Assembly (NCBI RefSeq): GCF_003254625.1
Contig: NZ_QJRJ01000077.1
Location: 124,001 to 188,000 of the forward strand
Length of the DNA: 64,000 nucleotides
Direction of reading: 5' to 3'
Origin: Flavobacterium ginsenosidimutans
Lineage (GTDB): Bacteria; Bacteroidota; Bacteroidia; Flavobacteriales; Flavobacteriaceae
The notes below the pieces were generated by a model. The model was not told where the DNA came from and made no database searches. It saw only the letters and a program-made list of their open reading frames with translations. A program made the position numbers and the translations under genes. Of this stretch, positions 8,921 through 17,623 are shown one piece after another; the first letter of the stretch is position 1, and the number at the start of each line of letters is the position of its first letter.

Positions 8921-9101
8921 TATTCCGTAGGAATATCTCGTCGGTAGAAAAAAAAAATAGTAACGTTAATTCGGTTGTGTCCTGTAGGGACACTTGTTAT
9001 AACCAATAAATATTTTTGAAACGCAATCAAACGTTCCTACGGAACGTGTATCTGGTGAATCAAATTAAAAAATTCTACCTACCAGACATTCCTACGGAAT
9101 G
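8921..9101. repeat. Four short palindromes sharing a CCTACGG-like core
   Basis: Four separated palindromes of 15-17 bp lie at 8921-8935 (TATTCCGTAGGAATA), 8977-8993 (GTGTCCTGTAGGGACAC), 9031-9047 (ACGTTCCTACGGAACGT) and 9087-9101 (CATTCCTACGGAATG). They share the core TCC-GTA-GGA or its complement and are spaced about 55 bp apart. They occupy the gap between the two matching terminators at 8848-8885 and 9134-9166. No gene is visible here. Confidence 0.7.
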
Positions 9102-9133
9102 AATAATATTTCAGGACGAGACAATAAAAAAAC

Positions 9134-9166
9134 AAACCCGACAGGTTTTAAAAACCTGTCGGGTTT
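9134..9166. terminator. Bidirectional terminator
   Basis: A nearly perfect palindrome with arms AAACCCGACAGGTTTT and AAAACCTGTCGGGTTT. A-rich and T-rich flanks allow it to end transcription on either strand, including the minus-strand gene at 9193. Confidence 0.75.
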
Positions 9167-9192
9167 AATTCTAATATCAATAGAGTCTGTCT

Positions 9193-9612
9193 TTATTTAT
9201 ACTGGTCGGGCAAAATCTTCACATCAAATAAAAACACTTTCTTTTTGTCGCTGTAATGATAAATCAACGTATAATCATTATCTCTAAAAACCTGAAGTCC
9301 AGGATTTGCTTTTGCAGTGCTGATTAAACTTTTTTCAATTTCTTCTTGAATTACATTTACTTCAGCAGTTTCTTTTGCAACATTCAACAATGTCAAATTA
9401 TATTGAACTTCTCTTTCTTCACCCAAAGTCACACTATCTAATCGGATGCCTTCCTGAATATTTAACGGACAGTTTTTATTATATTTTTCAACTAATTCTG
9501 TGATTTCTGTTTTTACTTCGGTAGCATTTTCAGAAAGATAAAACTGAAAAAAAACAGCCAAAGCCACTGCAATTCCAATTATAACTAATAATAAAATATT
9601 TTGTTTTCTCAT
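9193..9612 (-). CDS. Conserved-looking membrane-anchored protein, function unknown
   Basis: A 139-aa frame with one N-terminal hydrophobic helix (ILLLVIIGIAVALAVFFQFY, residues 5-24) and a mainly charged extracytoplasmic part of about 110 residues. No catalytic motif or family is recognised. It lies 43 bp downstream of tdk on the same strand, so the two may share a transcript, and it ends just before a bidirectional terminator. The helix may be an uncleaved anchor, since no clear signal-peptidase site or lipobox is seen. Confidence 0.7.
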   Translation of the reverse strand: MRKQNILLLVIIGIAVALAVFFQFYLSENATEVKTEITELVEKYNKNCPLNIQEGIRLDSVTLGEEREVQYNLTLLNVAKETAEVNVIQEEIEKSLISTAKANPGLQVFRDNDYTLIYHYSDKKKVFLFDVKILPDQYK

Positions 9613-9655
9613 ACTTTGTATTGTTTATTAAGGCCTATAAATGGAATTTAAAAAT

Positions 9656-10246
9656 CTATTTTTCCTGATTCTTTTTCATTGCATTAAAATATGCCGCACG
9701 GCTTAACGGCTCGTATTCTTCGGTTTCGCCAAGCATAACCAATTTATCATTAGCGGTTTTTCTAAAACTATAATTGGCTAAATTTCCAGTTCGCGTACAA
9801 ACAGCATGAACTTTTGTTACATATTCAGCAGTTGCCATAAGTCCAGGCATTGGTCCAAACGGATTTCCTTTAAAATCCATATCCAATCCAGCCACAATTA
9901 CACGAATTCCTTGATTTGCTAAATCATTGCAAACGGTAATAATTTCATCATCAAAAAACTGCGCTTCGTCAATACCAATCACATCACAGCCTTGTGCCAA
10001 AATCAAGATATTAGCCGCTGCAGGAACTGGTGTAGAACGAATTTCGTTTGCATCGTGAGACACTACCATTTCGTCATGATAACGGGTATCAATAGCGGGT
10101 TTAAAAATTTCGACTTTTTGTTTGGCAAATTGAGCACGCTTTAATCTTCGGATCAGCTCTTCGGTTTTACCCGAAAACATTGATCCACAAATAACTTCAA
10201 TCCAACCAAATTGTTCTTTGTGATTTACTGTATTTTCGAGAAACAT
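9656..10246 (-). CDS. tdk: Thymidine kinase
   Basis: The 196-aa enzyme phosphorylates thymidine to dTMP in the pyrimidine salvage pathway. It shows the Walker A loop GSMFSGKT (residues 21-28), the catalytic Glu94 in GIDEAQFF, and the lasso region [15 protein letters not shown]. The ATG at 10246 is chosen because the protein then starts [19 protein letters not shown], as is usual in this phylum; an upstream in-frame ATG at 10339 would add 31 unconserved residues. Only one of the four zinc-ligand cysteines known in the E. coli type enzyme is visible, so the zinc site seems degenerate. Confidence 0.95.
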   Translation of the reverse strand: MFLENTVNHKEQFGWIEVICGSMFSGKTEELIRRLKRAQFAKQKVEIFKPAIDTRYHDEMVVSHDANEIRSTPVPAAANILILAQGCDVIGIDEAQFFDDEIITVCNDLANQGIRVIVAGLDMDFKGNPFGPMPGLMATAEYVTKVHAVCTRTGNLANYSFRKTANDKLVMLGETEEYEPLSRAAYFNAMKKNQEK

Positions 10247-10482
10247 TTTGTATTTTTCTACCTTTAAAAATGAATAGTTTTTATTACTTTGTACTGGCAA
10301 TAAATTAATGTAAAAATGTACTGTTTTACATTTTTTCAAAAGTAGAAAATTTTTACCAAACCTTAGATTCGCGAAAGCGTATTAACAGAAATAAAAAATT
10401 ATCTTTTGAATTTCCTTGAGAATAGAGACATTCAGACATCAAATACACTAAAATACCTTATTCACTATAATTTTCAACAGTT

Positions 10483-11532
10483 ATGAAAAAAAAATTGGAA
10501 GCTGATTTAATCAGCATTGCACATCGAATTTTGAAACTTAAAAACAAATCCGATATCAATCAATTGTACCTTGAAACTCAGAAATTATATGAGAAATTAG
10601 CCGTATTAAAATTTGTTGACGAAAATTTCGACACCTTAAAACCAACAATCGGACAAACTGAAATCAATGCTGAATTGGAAACTATTTTCGACAAAGAAGA
10701 AAGTGCAATTCCAGCTTTAATCGAAAATGAAGCTCCAACTGCAGAAAAAGTAATTGCACTTGAAGAATCTTACGAACCTGAAATTTCAGAAGAACAACCA
10801 GTAGAAATTATTGAAACTGCTGAACCAATTGCTGAAGAAGTTAAAGAAACTGTTGAATCTGTTGCAGAAATTGAAGAACCAGTTATTGAAGAAACAATTG
10901 AACCAATTGTTGCTAAAATTATAGAACCTGAAGCTGAAAAAGAAATTGAAAAGGTAGAAGAATCTAAAAATGATGAACTTTCATTTACAACTGTAAACGA
11001 TTTAAAACCAATTTCTGATTTCAAACCTGCTTTCGAATTAGAAGTAGAAGAAATCAAAGATGAAGTTAAAGAAGAACCAAAAGCTCCAACTTCTTCAATT
11101 CCGACAATACAGTTTGAAGATTTTGGCGTGAATTATGCCGATGCGCAATTTGTAAAAGTAGATAGTTTTGAAGCTGTTCCGCCTGCAAAAACTCCTTCAA
11201 TTAATGATTTTAAAGAAGAAAAAAAGGAAGAGAAAAAAATCGAAACAGCAATTCTTGAAACTCCTGCACAACCAAAAGCAGTAAGTTTAAATGAAAAACT
11301 GTCAAGAGGATTTCATATTGATTTGAATGATCGAATCGCTTTTACTAAAAATCTTTTTGGAAACAGCACCGAAGATTACAGCCGTGTTTTAAACCAATTA
11401 ATGACTTTTGATTCTTATAGCGAAGCTAAAGATTTTATCGAAAACATGGTCAAACCAGATTATAATAACTGGGATGGAAAAGAAGATTATACCGAGCGTT
11501 TTATGGGAATTATCGAGAAAAAATTCGCTTAA
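10483..11532 (+). CDS. Glutamate-rich protein of unknown function
   Basis: This 349-aa protein begins with a helical segment (1-50). A long low-complexity acidic middle (about 65-265) consists of irregular repeats rich in Glu, Pro, Ile and Ala (EEPVIEETIEPIVAKIIEPE). A compact C-terminal domain follows (about 275-349, DRIAFTKNLFGNSTEDYSRV and VKPDYNNWDGKEDY). No signal peptide or membrane helix is seen. The conserved C-terminal block with a disordered linker suggests a scaffold or interaction protein in the cytoplasm. It precedes rsmI by 111 bp on the same strand. I recall similar proteins only as flavobacterial hypotheticals. Confidence 0.75.
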   Translation: MKKKLEADLISIAHRILKLKNKSDINQLYLETQKLYEKLAVLKFVDENFDTLKPTIGQTEINAELETIFDKEESAIPALIENEAPTAEKVIALEESYEPEISEEQPVEIIETAEPIAEEVKETVESVAEIEEPVIEETIEPIVAKIIEPEAEKEIEKVEESKNDELSFTTVNDLKPISDFKPAFELEVEEIKDEVKEEPKAPTSSIPTIQFEDFGVNYADAQFVKVDSFEAVPPAKTPSINDFKEEKKEEKKIETAILETPAQPKAVSLNEKLSRGFHIDLNDRIAFTKNLFGNSTEDYSRVLNQLMTFDSYSEAKDFIENMVKPDYNNWDGKEDYTERFMGIIEKKFA

Positions 11533-11643
11533 AAACAAAACACAAATTTCACAGATTAACACGAATTTATAGTTAGTGCAATTTTTCGAAAGATTAGAAT
11601 CTGTGACAATTTGTACAATCCGTGTTAAATATTAAAATAGAAT

Positions 11644-12363
11644 ATGTCAAAATTATATATCGTTCCAACGCCAATTGGCAATCTTGAAGACATGACTTTT
11701 AGAGCCATTAGGGTTTTAAAAGAAGTCGATTTGATTTTGGCGGAAGACACCCGAACAAGCGGAAAACTCCTAAAGCATTTTGAAATTGGCACGCACATGC
11801 ACAGCCATCATATGCACAACGAACACAAAACTACCGAAAACTTAATTGCACGTTTGAAAGCGGGCGAAACTATCGCTTTGATTTCAGACGCTGGAACTCC
11901 CGCGATTTCAGATCCTGGATTTTTATTGACGCGTGCTTGCGTAGAAAATAAAATTGAAGTAGAATGTCTTCCTGGAGCAACGGCTTTTGTTCCTGCATTG
12001 GTAAACAGTGGACTTCCAAATGATAAATTCGTTTTTGAAGGTTTCCTACCTGATAAAAAAGGACGTCAGACTCGTTTTTTGGCTTTAGCCGAAGAAACTC
12101 GAACGATGATCTTATACGTTTCTCCGCATAAACTCGTTAAAACTTTAGCAGAATTTGTGCAATATTTTGGAGAAGACCGACAAGTTTGCGTTTCACGCGA
12201 ATTATCAAAATTACACGAAGAAAATGTACGCGGAACTGCAAAAGAAGTTTTAGCGCATTTTGAAAAAACAGCACCACGCGGCGAAATTGTCGTTGTCGTT
12301 GCTGGAAAAACAATAACAAAAGAACCTAAGAAAAGTAAATTTTCTAAGGATGACGAAGAATAA
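11644..12363 (+). CDS. rsmI: 16S rRNA (cytidine1402-2'-O)-methyltransferase
   Basis: A 239-aa SAM-dependent methyltransferase of the tetrapyrrole-methylase fold that modifies the ribosomal decoding centre. The family signatures are visible: LYIVPTPIGNLEDMTFRAI at the N-terminus, LAEDTRTSGKLLKHF, and the glycine-rich SDAGTPAISDPGFLL. The next segment VECLPGATAFVPALVNSGLP and the FVFEGFLPDKKGR stretch are also typical. The protein is full length. A palindromic repeat (12388-12447) follows it. Confidence 0.96.
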   Translation: MSKLYIVPTPIGNLEDMTFRAIRVLKEVDLILAEDTRTSGKLLKHFEIGTHMHSHHMHNEHKTTENLIARLKAGETIALISDAGTPAISDPGFLLTRACVENKIEVECLPGATAFVPALVNSGLPNDKFVFEGFLPDKKGRQTRFLALAEETRTMILYVSPHKLVKTLAEFVQYFGEDRQVCVSRELSKLHEENVRGTAKEVLAHFEKTAPRGEIVVVVAGKTITKEPKKSKFSKDDEE

Positions 12364-12387
12364 AAAATAATGTTAGTTCAATTCCAT

Positions 12388-12447
12388 TTGTCACATCGAG
12401 CGGAGTCGAGATGCAGATTTAGTTCTCGACTCCGCTCGAACTGACAA
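12388..12447. repeat. Palindromic dispersed repeat
   Basis: Arms with TCGAGCGGAGTCGAGA and TCTCGACTCCGCTCGA are exact reverse complements around a short loop, with outer TTGTC and GACAA also pairing. It resembles the element at 4912-5012 in end sequence. It probably also stops transcription between rsmI and the hopJ-like gene. Confidence 0.75.
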
Positions 12448-12480
12448 TATGAACCAAAAAATATAAATAAAGAATAAATC

Positions 12481-12825
12481 ATGAGCATACAAGCCTTTTT
12501 AGAAAAAGTAAAACAAACTCCGACACAAATCACATTTCCAGAAACTATTGCAGTAATTGAAGAAAACTACAACTTTACTCCAACAGCTTTTCAAAACGGA
12601 ACACAACATAATGCAGCTGGTGAAAATTCTGGTTCTTGCAAATTATTTTCTTTCGCGAAATTGCAGAATTTAAGCAAAGAAGAAACATTAGCTTGTTTTG
12701 GAGCATTTTATTTTGAAGAAGTTTTAGGCGATCCAAACGGAACAAATCACCAAAATATTAGAAACTTCATCAACTTAGGCTGGGACGGAATTAAGTTCGA
12801 AGGAAATGCTTTAGAAGCAAAATAA
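12481..12825 (+). CDS. HopJ type III effector family protein
   Basis: The 114-aa protein matches the HopJ family by its layout: N-terminal helix (FLEKVKQTPTQITFPETIAV), then YNFTPTAFQNG, the central AGENSGSCKLFSFAKLQNLS and the C-terminal DPNGTNHQNIRNFINLGWDG. The family was named from a Pseudomonas effector, but its members are widespread in bacteria without type III secretion, so an effector role should not be assumed here. No signal peptide is seen. It is a single gene flanked by repeats on both sides. Confidence 0.88.
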   Translation: MSIQAFLEKVKQTPTQITFPETIAVIEENYNFTPTAFQNGTQHNAAGENSGSCKLFSFAKLQNLSKEETLACFGAFYFEEVLGDPNGTNHQNIRNFINLGWDGIKFEGNALEAK

Positions 12826-12828
12826 CGT

Positions 12829-12860
12829 TTGTCAGGCTGAGCGAAGTCGAAGCCCTTTTT
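12829..12860. repeat. Fragment of dispersed repeat
   Basis: GTCAGGCTGAGCGAAGTCGA followed by AGCCC resembles one arm of a common flavobacterial intergenic palindrome. A related arm in the opposite orientation is at 30332-30358. Confidence 0.45.
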
Positions 12861-12902
12861 ATATACAAAAAAATATTTCTGCAAAATCTGCGTGAGAAAA
12901 TT

Positions 12903-13041
12903 AAACACATAGAAACATAGATTTTTGTTTGCGAATAAAAGAAATTAGAAAGAAACTAGTTTCTAACACATAGAGCTATGTGAATTTATGCAAGTGAAAC
13001 GCCTTTTTTAAGTTTCCAATAAGCTATGTTTCTATGTGTTT
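12903..13041. repeat. Long inverted repeat with inner palindrome upstream of recJ
   Basis: AAACACATAGAAACATAG (12903-12920) and CTATGTTTCTATGTGTTT (13024-13041) are exact reverse complements about 100 bp apart. Between them lies CACATAGAGCTATGTG (12968-12983), itself palindromic and built from the same CATAG units. The stretch holds no gene. Confidence 0.7.
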
Positions 13042-13113
13042 AAAAAAAATTACCAATCAGATTAAACGATTTCAAAAATCTGAAGTCTAAAATCTAAAAT
13101 TTAAAATCAACCC

Positions 13114-14826
13114 ATGCGTTGGACCTTAAAACCAAAACCTTCTGAAGAAAAAGTCAAACTTTTGGCACAAGCTCTAAATGTAGAAGATTTTGTAGCAACA
13201 CTTTTGATTCAGCGAGGAATTGAAACTTTTGATGAAGCGAAGAATTTCTTTCGTCCGTCATTAGAACATCTTCATGATCCGTATTTGATGAAAGATATGG
13301 ATAAAGCCGTTGCGAGAATCGAACAAGCGATCGAAAATGGAGAAAATATCTTAGTTTTTGGCGATTACGATGTCGACGGAACAACAGCAGTTTCTTTGGT
13401 TTCTTCGTATTTAAAATCTCATTATCCTCATATTGCGACTTACATTCCGGATCGTTATGACGAAGGTTATGGAATTTCCTACAAAGGAATTGATTACGCT
13501 GACGACAACGGAATTTCTTTAATTATCGCTTTAGACTGCGGAATCAAATCGATTGATCATATCGCTTACGCGAAAGCAAAAAACATCGATTTCATTATTT
13601 GTGATCACCACCGTCCAGGAGAAATTCTTCCAGATGCCATTGCCGTTTTAGATCCAAAAAGAGAAGACTGCTCCTACCCTTACGATGAATTGTGCGGTTG
13701 CGGAGTTGGTTTTAAATTGATTCAGGCTTTGGGCCAAAATCGAAATGAAACTATTGAAGATTTAGTTCCATACCTTGATTTGGTTGCTACTGCAATTGCT
13801 GCCGATATTGTTCCGATTACAGGAGAAAATCGTGTTTTAGCTCATTTCGGGTTGAAAGTCATTAACAGCGAACCAAGACCAGGAATTAAAGCTTTAACGC
13901 ATCAAGTAAAAAAGAAAGTTCTTGATATTACCGATGTTGTTTTTATAATTTCACCAAGAATTAATGCGGCGGGAAGAATCAAACATGGAAATCATGCAGT
14001 TGAATTATTAACGGAATTCAACTTTGAACAAGCACAGCAATTTGCTTCAGAAATTGAACAATACAACGCCGACCGAAAAGATTTAGATAAAAAAATTACG
14101 AAAGAAGCGTTTAAGCAGATTATCGAAAATAATGAAGAAGAACGTTTTTCGACTGTAGTTTTTCAGGAAGATTGGCACAAAGGCGTAATCGGAATTGTAG
14201 CTTCAAGATTAATTGAAACCTATTATCGTCCAACTTTGGTTTTTACTAAAAGTGGTGACAAATATGCTGCTTCTGCCCGATCTGTAAAAGGTTTTGATGT
14301 TTATAATGCATTAGACGCCTGCGCTGAACATTTGGAACAATTTGGAGGCCACATGTACGCTGCTGGAATGACTTTAAAAGCAGAAAACTATCAAAACTTT
14401 AAAGAGGCTTTTGAAAAACAAGTTGCGGAAACCATTTTACCTGAAATGCGAACTCCAGAAATCGAAATCGATGCTGAAATCAATTTCTCTGATATAACGC
14501 CAAAACTCATTCGGATTTTAAAACAATTTGAACCTTTTGGTCCGCAAAATATGACACCCGTTTTTATGACTTCTGATGCAATAGACACCGGTTATGCCAA
14601 AACTTTAGGCGCAGAAGAAGAGCATTTAAGGCTTTTTGCCAAACAATCCCGAAGCCTCGGGACTGACGGAATCGCCGCAATTGGCTTTGGACTCGGAAAA
14701 AAATTAAACATTGTACAAAATCAAAATCCGTTTCAATTGGCGTACTGCATTGCAGAAAACGAATGGAACGGAACTATTTCAACACAGCTTATGCTGAAAG
14801 ACATTAGAACAAATGGAAGAAATTAA
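13114..14826 (+). CDS. recJ: Single-stranded-DNA-specific exonuclease RecJ
   Basis: The 570-aa protein is a DHH-family 5'-3' exonuclease acting in recombination and mismatch or base-excision repair. Motif I, LVFGDYDVDGTTAVSL, and motif III, FIICDHHRPGE, give the metal-binding aspartates and histidines. The glycine-rich segment EQFGGHMYAAGMTL marks the DHHA1 domain, followed by the OB-fold part (about 440-565). Length is usual for Bacteroidota RecJ. Its 3' end overlaps the next gene by 14 bp, suggesting coupled translation. Confidence 0.95.
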   Translation: MRWTLKPKPSEEKVKLLAQALNVEDFVATLLIQRGIETFDEAKNFFRPSLEHLHDPYLMKDMDKAVARIEQAIENGENILVFGDYDVDGTTAVSLVSSYLKSHYPHIATYIPDRYDEGYGISYKGIDYADDNGISLIIALDCGIKSIDHIAYAKAKNIDFIICDHHRPGEILPDAIAVLDPKREDCSYPYDELCGCGVGFKLIQALGQNRNETIEDLVPYLDLVATAIAADIVPITGENRVLAHFGLKVINSEPRPGIKALTHQVKKKVLDITDVVFIISPRINAAGRIKHGNHAVELLTEFNFEQAQQFASEIEQYNADRKDLDKKITKEAFKQIIENNEEERFSTVVFQEDWHKGVIGIVASRLIETYYRPTLVFTKSGDKYAASARSVKGFDVYNALDACAEHLEQFGGHMYAAGMTLKAENYQNFKEAFEKQVAETILPEMRTPEIEIDAEINFSDITPKLIRILKQFEPFGPQNMTPVFMTSDAIDTGYAKTLGAEEEHLRLFAKQSRSLGTDGIAAIGFGLGKKLNIVQNQNPFQLAYCIAENEWNGTISTQLMLKDIRTNGRN

Positions 14827-16096
14827 ATCAAATAAGCCAGATCCTTATCAGGCACTTCGATATAGAGAATTCAACGTATTTTTATTATTGCGTTTTGCAA
14901 TGGTTTTTGCCTGGTCAATGCAATTTATTGTAATTGAATGGGAAGTTTACAGTTTAACCAAAAACCCGCTTTCTTTAGGAATTATTGGTTTAATGGAAAT
15001 TATTCCTGCTGTTTCAATGTCTTTGTTTGCAGGACATATTGTAGATCAAAGAGAAAAGAAAAGCTTATTGGTAAAATGTATTTTAGGATTTTCTGTAATT
15101 AGTTTTGGGCTTTTCTTGTTGACTTGGCCAAAAGTAATTGGAGGCTGGTCTACGTATCTTATTTTGTATTCCATTTACGCTTTAGTATTTTTTGGAGGAA
15201 TCGTTCGTTCTTTTATGGGACCAACTATCTTCTCGCTTTTATCATTGATTATTCCTAAAAAAGTATATCCAAATGCTGCAACTTGGAGCAGTTCGGTTTG
15301 GCAAATTGGAGCCGTTATGGGCCCAGCATTGGCAGGTTTCTCAATTAACTGGATTGGGGTTCACTGGTCAATGTGTTTGGTTTTTGGATTTTCAATTCTT
15401 TCGTTAGTTGCCCTATCACAAATCAGCCAAAAACCGATCGTAAATCCAAAAATGGGAGAATCTATAAAAGACAGTCTTATGGAAGGCTTGACATTTGTTT
15501 TTAAAAACAAAATTGTTCTTGGCGCATTATCACTCGATATGATTGCAGTACTTTTTGGAGGTGCCGTAGCATTATTGCCCGTTTTTGCCCAAGACATCTT
15601 GAAAGTTGGTTCTGAAGGTTTCGGAATTTTAAGAGCCGCACCTGCTGTTGGTGCTTTTATCACAATGCTAGTTTCGGCTTATGTTCCTTTGTATGAAAAT
15701 GCAGGAAAGAAACTTTTAATTGCCATTTTTGTTTTTGGTTTATCCATCATTCTCTTCGGATTATCGACTTATTTCTGGCTTTCTGTTTTTGCCTTATTTT
15801 TAAGCGGATTAGCTGATGGAATTTCAGTAGTGATACGTCAGACTATTTTACAGCTAAAAACTCCAGATCATATGCGCGGACGCGTTGGTGCCGTAAACTC
15901 GATTTTTGTTGGATCTTCAAATGAATTAGGCGCTTTTGAAAGTGGTGCAACTGCCAAATTGATGGGAGCAGTTACTTCTGTAGTTTTTGGAGGAAGTATT
16001 ACGCTTTTAACTGTAGTTTTCACTGCATTGAAATCTCCAACTTTTAGAAATTTAGATTTGAAAAAAGATATGGATGATCATCATAAATTAGAATAG
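14813..16096 (+). CDS. Major facilitator superfamily transporter
   Basis: The 427-aa membrane protein has about 12 hydrophobic segments and the MFS loop motif GHIVDQREKK between helices 2 and 3, with a second-half counterpart near GRVGAVNSIFVG. The plan resembles the enterobactin-exporter-like (EntS-type) MFS branch, judged from DHMRGRVGAVNSIFVGSSNELGAFESG. Substrate cannot be read from the sequence. It overlaps recJ by 14 bp and its stop codon is followed directly by the start codon of the hydrolase, so the three genes probably form an operon. Confidence 0.88.
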   Translation: MEEIKSNKPDPYQALRYREFNVFLLLRFAMVFAWSMQFIVIEWEVYSLTKNPLSLGIIGLMEIIPAVSMSLFAGHIVDQREKKSLLVKCILGFSVISFGLFLLTWPKVIGGWSTYLILYSIYALVFFGGIVRSFMGPTIFSLLSLIIPKKVYPNAATWSSSVWQIGAVMGPALAGFSINWIGVHWSMCLVFGFSILSLVALSQISQKPIVNPKMGESIKDSLMEGLTFVFKNKIVLGALSLDMIAVLFGGAVALLPVFAQDILKVGSEGFGILRAAPAVGAFITMLVSAYVPLYENAGKKLLIAIFVFGLSIILFGLSTYFWLSVFALFLSGLADGISVVIRQTILQLKTPDHMRGRVGAVNSIFVGSSNELGAFESGATAKLMGAVTSVVFGGSITLLTVVFTALKSPTFRNLDLKKDMDDHHKLE

Positions 16097-17011
16097 ATGA
16101 AATCCTTTTTTCTTTCTTTGTTTTTTATATTTTCCTTTTTTGCAAATGGACAAAATCTTTATATCAAAACCTACGGAAACGAAAAGAATAAAACCATAAT
16201 TTTCATTCACGGCGGGCCAAGCGGCAATGCAACTTTGTTTGAAGGAACAACAGCTCAAAAACTGGCTGATTTAGGTTTTTATGTTATTGCTTATGACCGA
16301 AGAGGCGAAGGAAGATCTTCAGATCCAAATGCAAAATTTACTTACGAAGAAGCTTTTCAGGATTTAAATTCGATTTATGCAACATACCATTTAAAAAAAG
16401 CTATTTTGCTTGGCCATAGTTTTGGCGGTTTAGTCGCAACACTTTATACCGATAAATATCCACAAAATGTGAGCGCTTTGGTTTTGGCTGGCGCTTTATT
16501 TTCACAGCAAGAAACTTATGATCACATTTTAAATGCGCTGAAGAAAAAATACAATAGCAATTCTGAACAATTGAAAAAAATCAGCATTGTAGAAAATTTA
16601 GATAAAAACTCTGCCGAATATAGAAAAGGCTGTTACGAACTTGCAGGAGAAAATGGCTTTTTTAAAATGCCAAATCCTACCCCAGAATCTAAAAAACTTT
16701 ACGCCGATTACGAAGCTGGAGATTTTTATAAAACTAATATTCGAAATAAAAATGCGCCGTTAGTTTTTTATCAAAACGAAAAACAAAACAACATCGACAG
16801 CAGGCCTTATTTAAAGAAAATCAAATCTGCTGGAGTTCCTATTTATGGAATTTACGGAAAAGATGACGGCATTTTTTCATCTGCTCAAATTAATTCTATG
16901 AAAGCTATAACTGGAGAAAAACACTTCGCTTTTCTGGACAATTGCTCACATTATTTATTTGTTGACCAACAGGCAGCATTTCTTTCCAAACTAAAATATT
17001 GGCTGAAATAA
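16097..17011 (+). CDS. Secreted alpha/beta hydrolase (proline-iminopeptidase-like)
   Basis: A 304-aa protein with an N-terminal signal peptide (about 1-18, cleavage near NGQ). It has an alpha/beta-hydrolase fold: oxyanion motif FIHGGPSG (36-43), DRRGEGRS, and the nucleophile elbow GHSFGG with Ser108. Later GKDDGIF and CSHYLF fit the acid and histidine of the triad. The HGGP motif is common among proline iminopeptidases and related hydrolases. The start codon immediately follows the MFS stop codon. The export signal puts the activity in the periplasm. Substrate unknown. Confidence 0.85.
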   Translation: MKSFFLSLFFIFSFFANGQNLYIKTYGNEKNKTIIFIHGGPSGNATLFEGTTAQKLADLGFYVIAYDRRGEGRSSDPNAKFTYEEAFQDLNSIYATYHLKKAILLGHSFGGLVATLYTDKYPQNVSALVLAGALFSQQETYDHILNALKKKYNSNSEQLKKISIVENLDKNSAEYRKGCYELAGENGFFKMPNPTPESKKLYADYEAGDFYKTNIRNKNAPLVFYQNEKQNNIDSRPYLKKIKSAGVPIYGIYGKDDGIFSSAQINSMKAITGEKHFAFLDNCSHYLFVDQQAAFLSKLKYWLK

Positions 17012-17115
17012 TCCATCTAAAAACCGAATTATAAACAACTCAAAATCAAATACTAATAAGATTTTTTAGCTTTTTTTTATGCTTTTATTAATCAAGTATT
17101 AATACAAACAGAGTG

Positions 17116-17123
17116 TATCTTTG
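17116..17123 (+). promoter_or_regulatory. Putative -7 promoter box
   Basis: TATCTTTG matches TAnnTTTG exactly. Because transcription would begin a few bases downstream, the upstream start codon at 17121 cannot be used, which supports the ATG at 17142. Confidence 0.55.
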
Positions 17124-17141
17124 TGGCCTAAAAAATTTGTC

Positions 17142-17498
17142 ATGAAAGACATCGAGCAGATATACCGAAACGATTTTGGAATTTCATTTTATTGGAAAGA
17201 AGGCAACGAAGTTATATCAGATAAAATTCAGCTGCTTTTTAAACAAATGGGATTTTATTTTTCAGTTCAAGAATTAAATGAATTTCACGATTTAATTGAA
17301 GACTGCGTAACAGACCATAACGATTATGATACACGTGGTGTAAAACGTGCCTTCGATAATTTTTTATTGAAAACACCCTATGTTGCGATAGATTTAGAAA
17401 TATCACCAATTGAATTAACTTCCATAAAAGACTTGGTTGAAGGTTCTTTATTTCGACTTAATCTCAATGAATATATTCATGGCGCGGGCATGAATTAA
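17142..17498 (+). CDS. 118-aa protein of unknown function, copy 1 of a pair
   Basis: The protein starts MKDIEQIYRNDFGISFYWK and ends NEYIHGAGMN. It is clearly paralogous to the 118-aa protein at 18569-18925 over its whole length, with shared blocks FGxxFYWK, GFYFxVQELNxF, FLLKTP and LKDLVEGSLF-like segments. It has no signal peptide or membrane helix, so it is probably cytoplasmic. No fold or catalytic motif is recognised. A -7 promoter box overlaps a possible longer start, so the shorter form is chosen. The two copies flank a CarbopepD_reg protein. Confidence 0.75.
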   Translation: MKDIEQIYRNDFGISFYWKEGNEVISDKIQLLFKQMGFYFSVQELNEFHDLIEDCVTDHNDYDTRGVKRAFDNFLLKTPYVAIDLEISPIELTSIKDLVEGSLFRLNLNEYIHGAGMN

Positions 17499-17623
17499 AA
17501 CTTTCTTCGATTGTAACTCTTTATAAATAGCTGTAAAAGAGTTTATTTTCAAATGTTAAAAATTGAATAAAAGAGTATTCAATTTTAATCTTATTTCATT
17601 TCTTTATTCTAAAAATCAAGCAA

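Noticed and set aside
10246..10339. Upstream start for thymidine kinase adding 31 residues
   Set aside because: The added residues are unconserved-looking and the ATG at 10246 gives the usual N-terminus.
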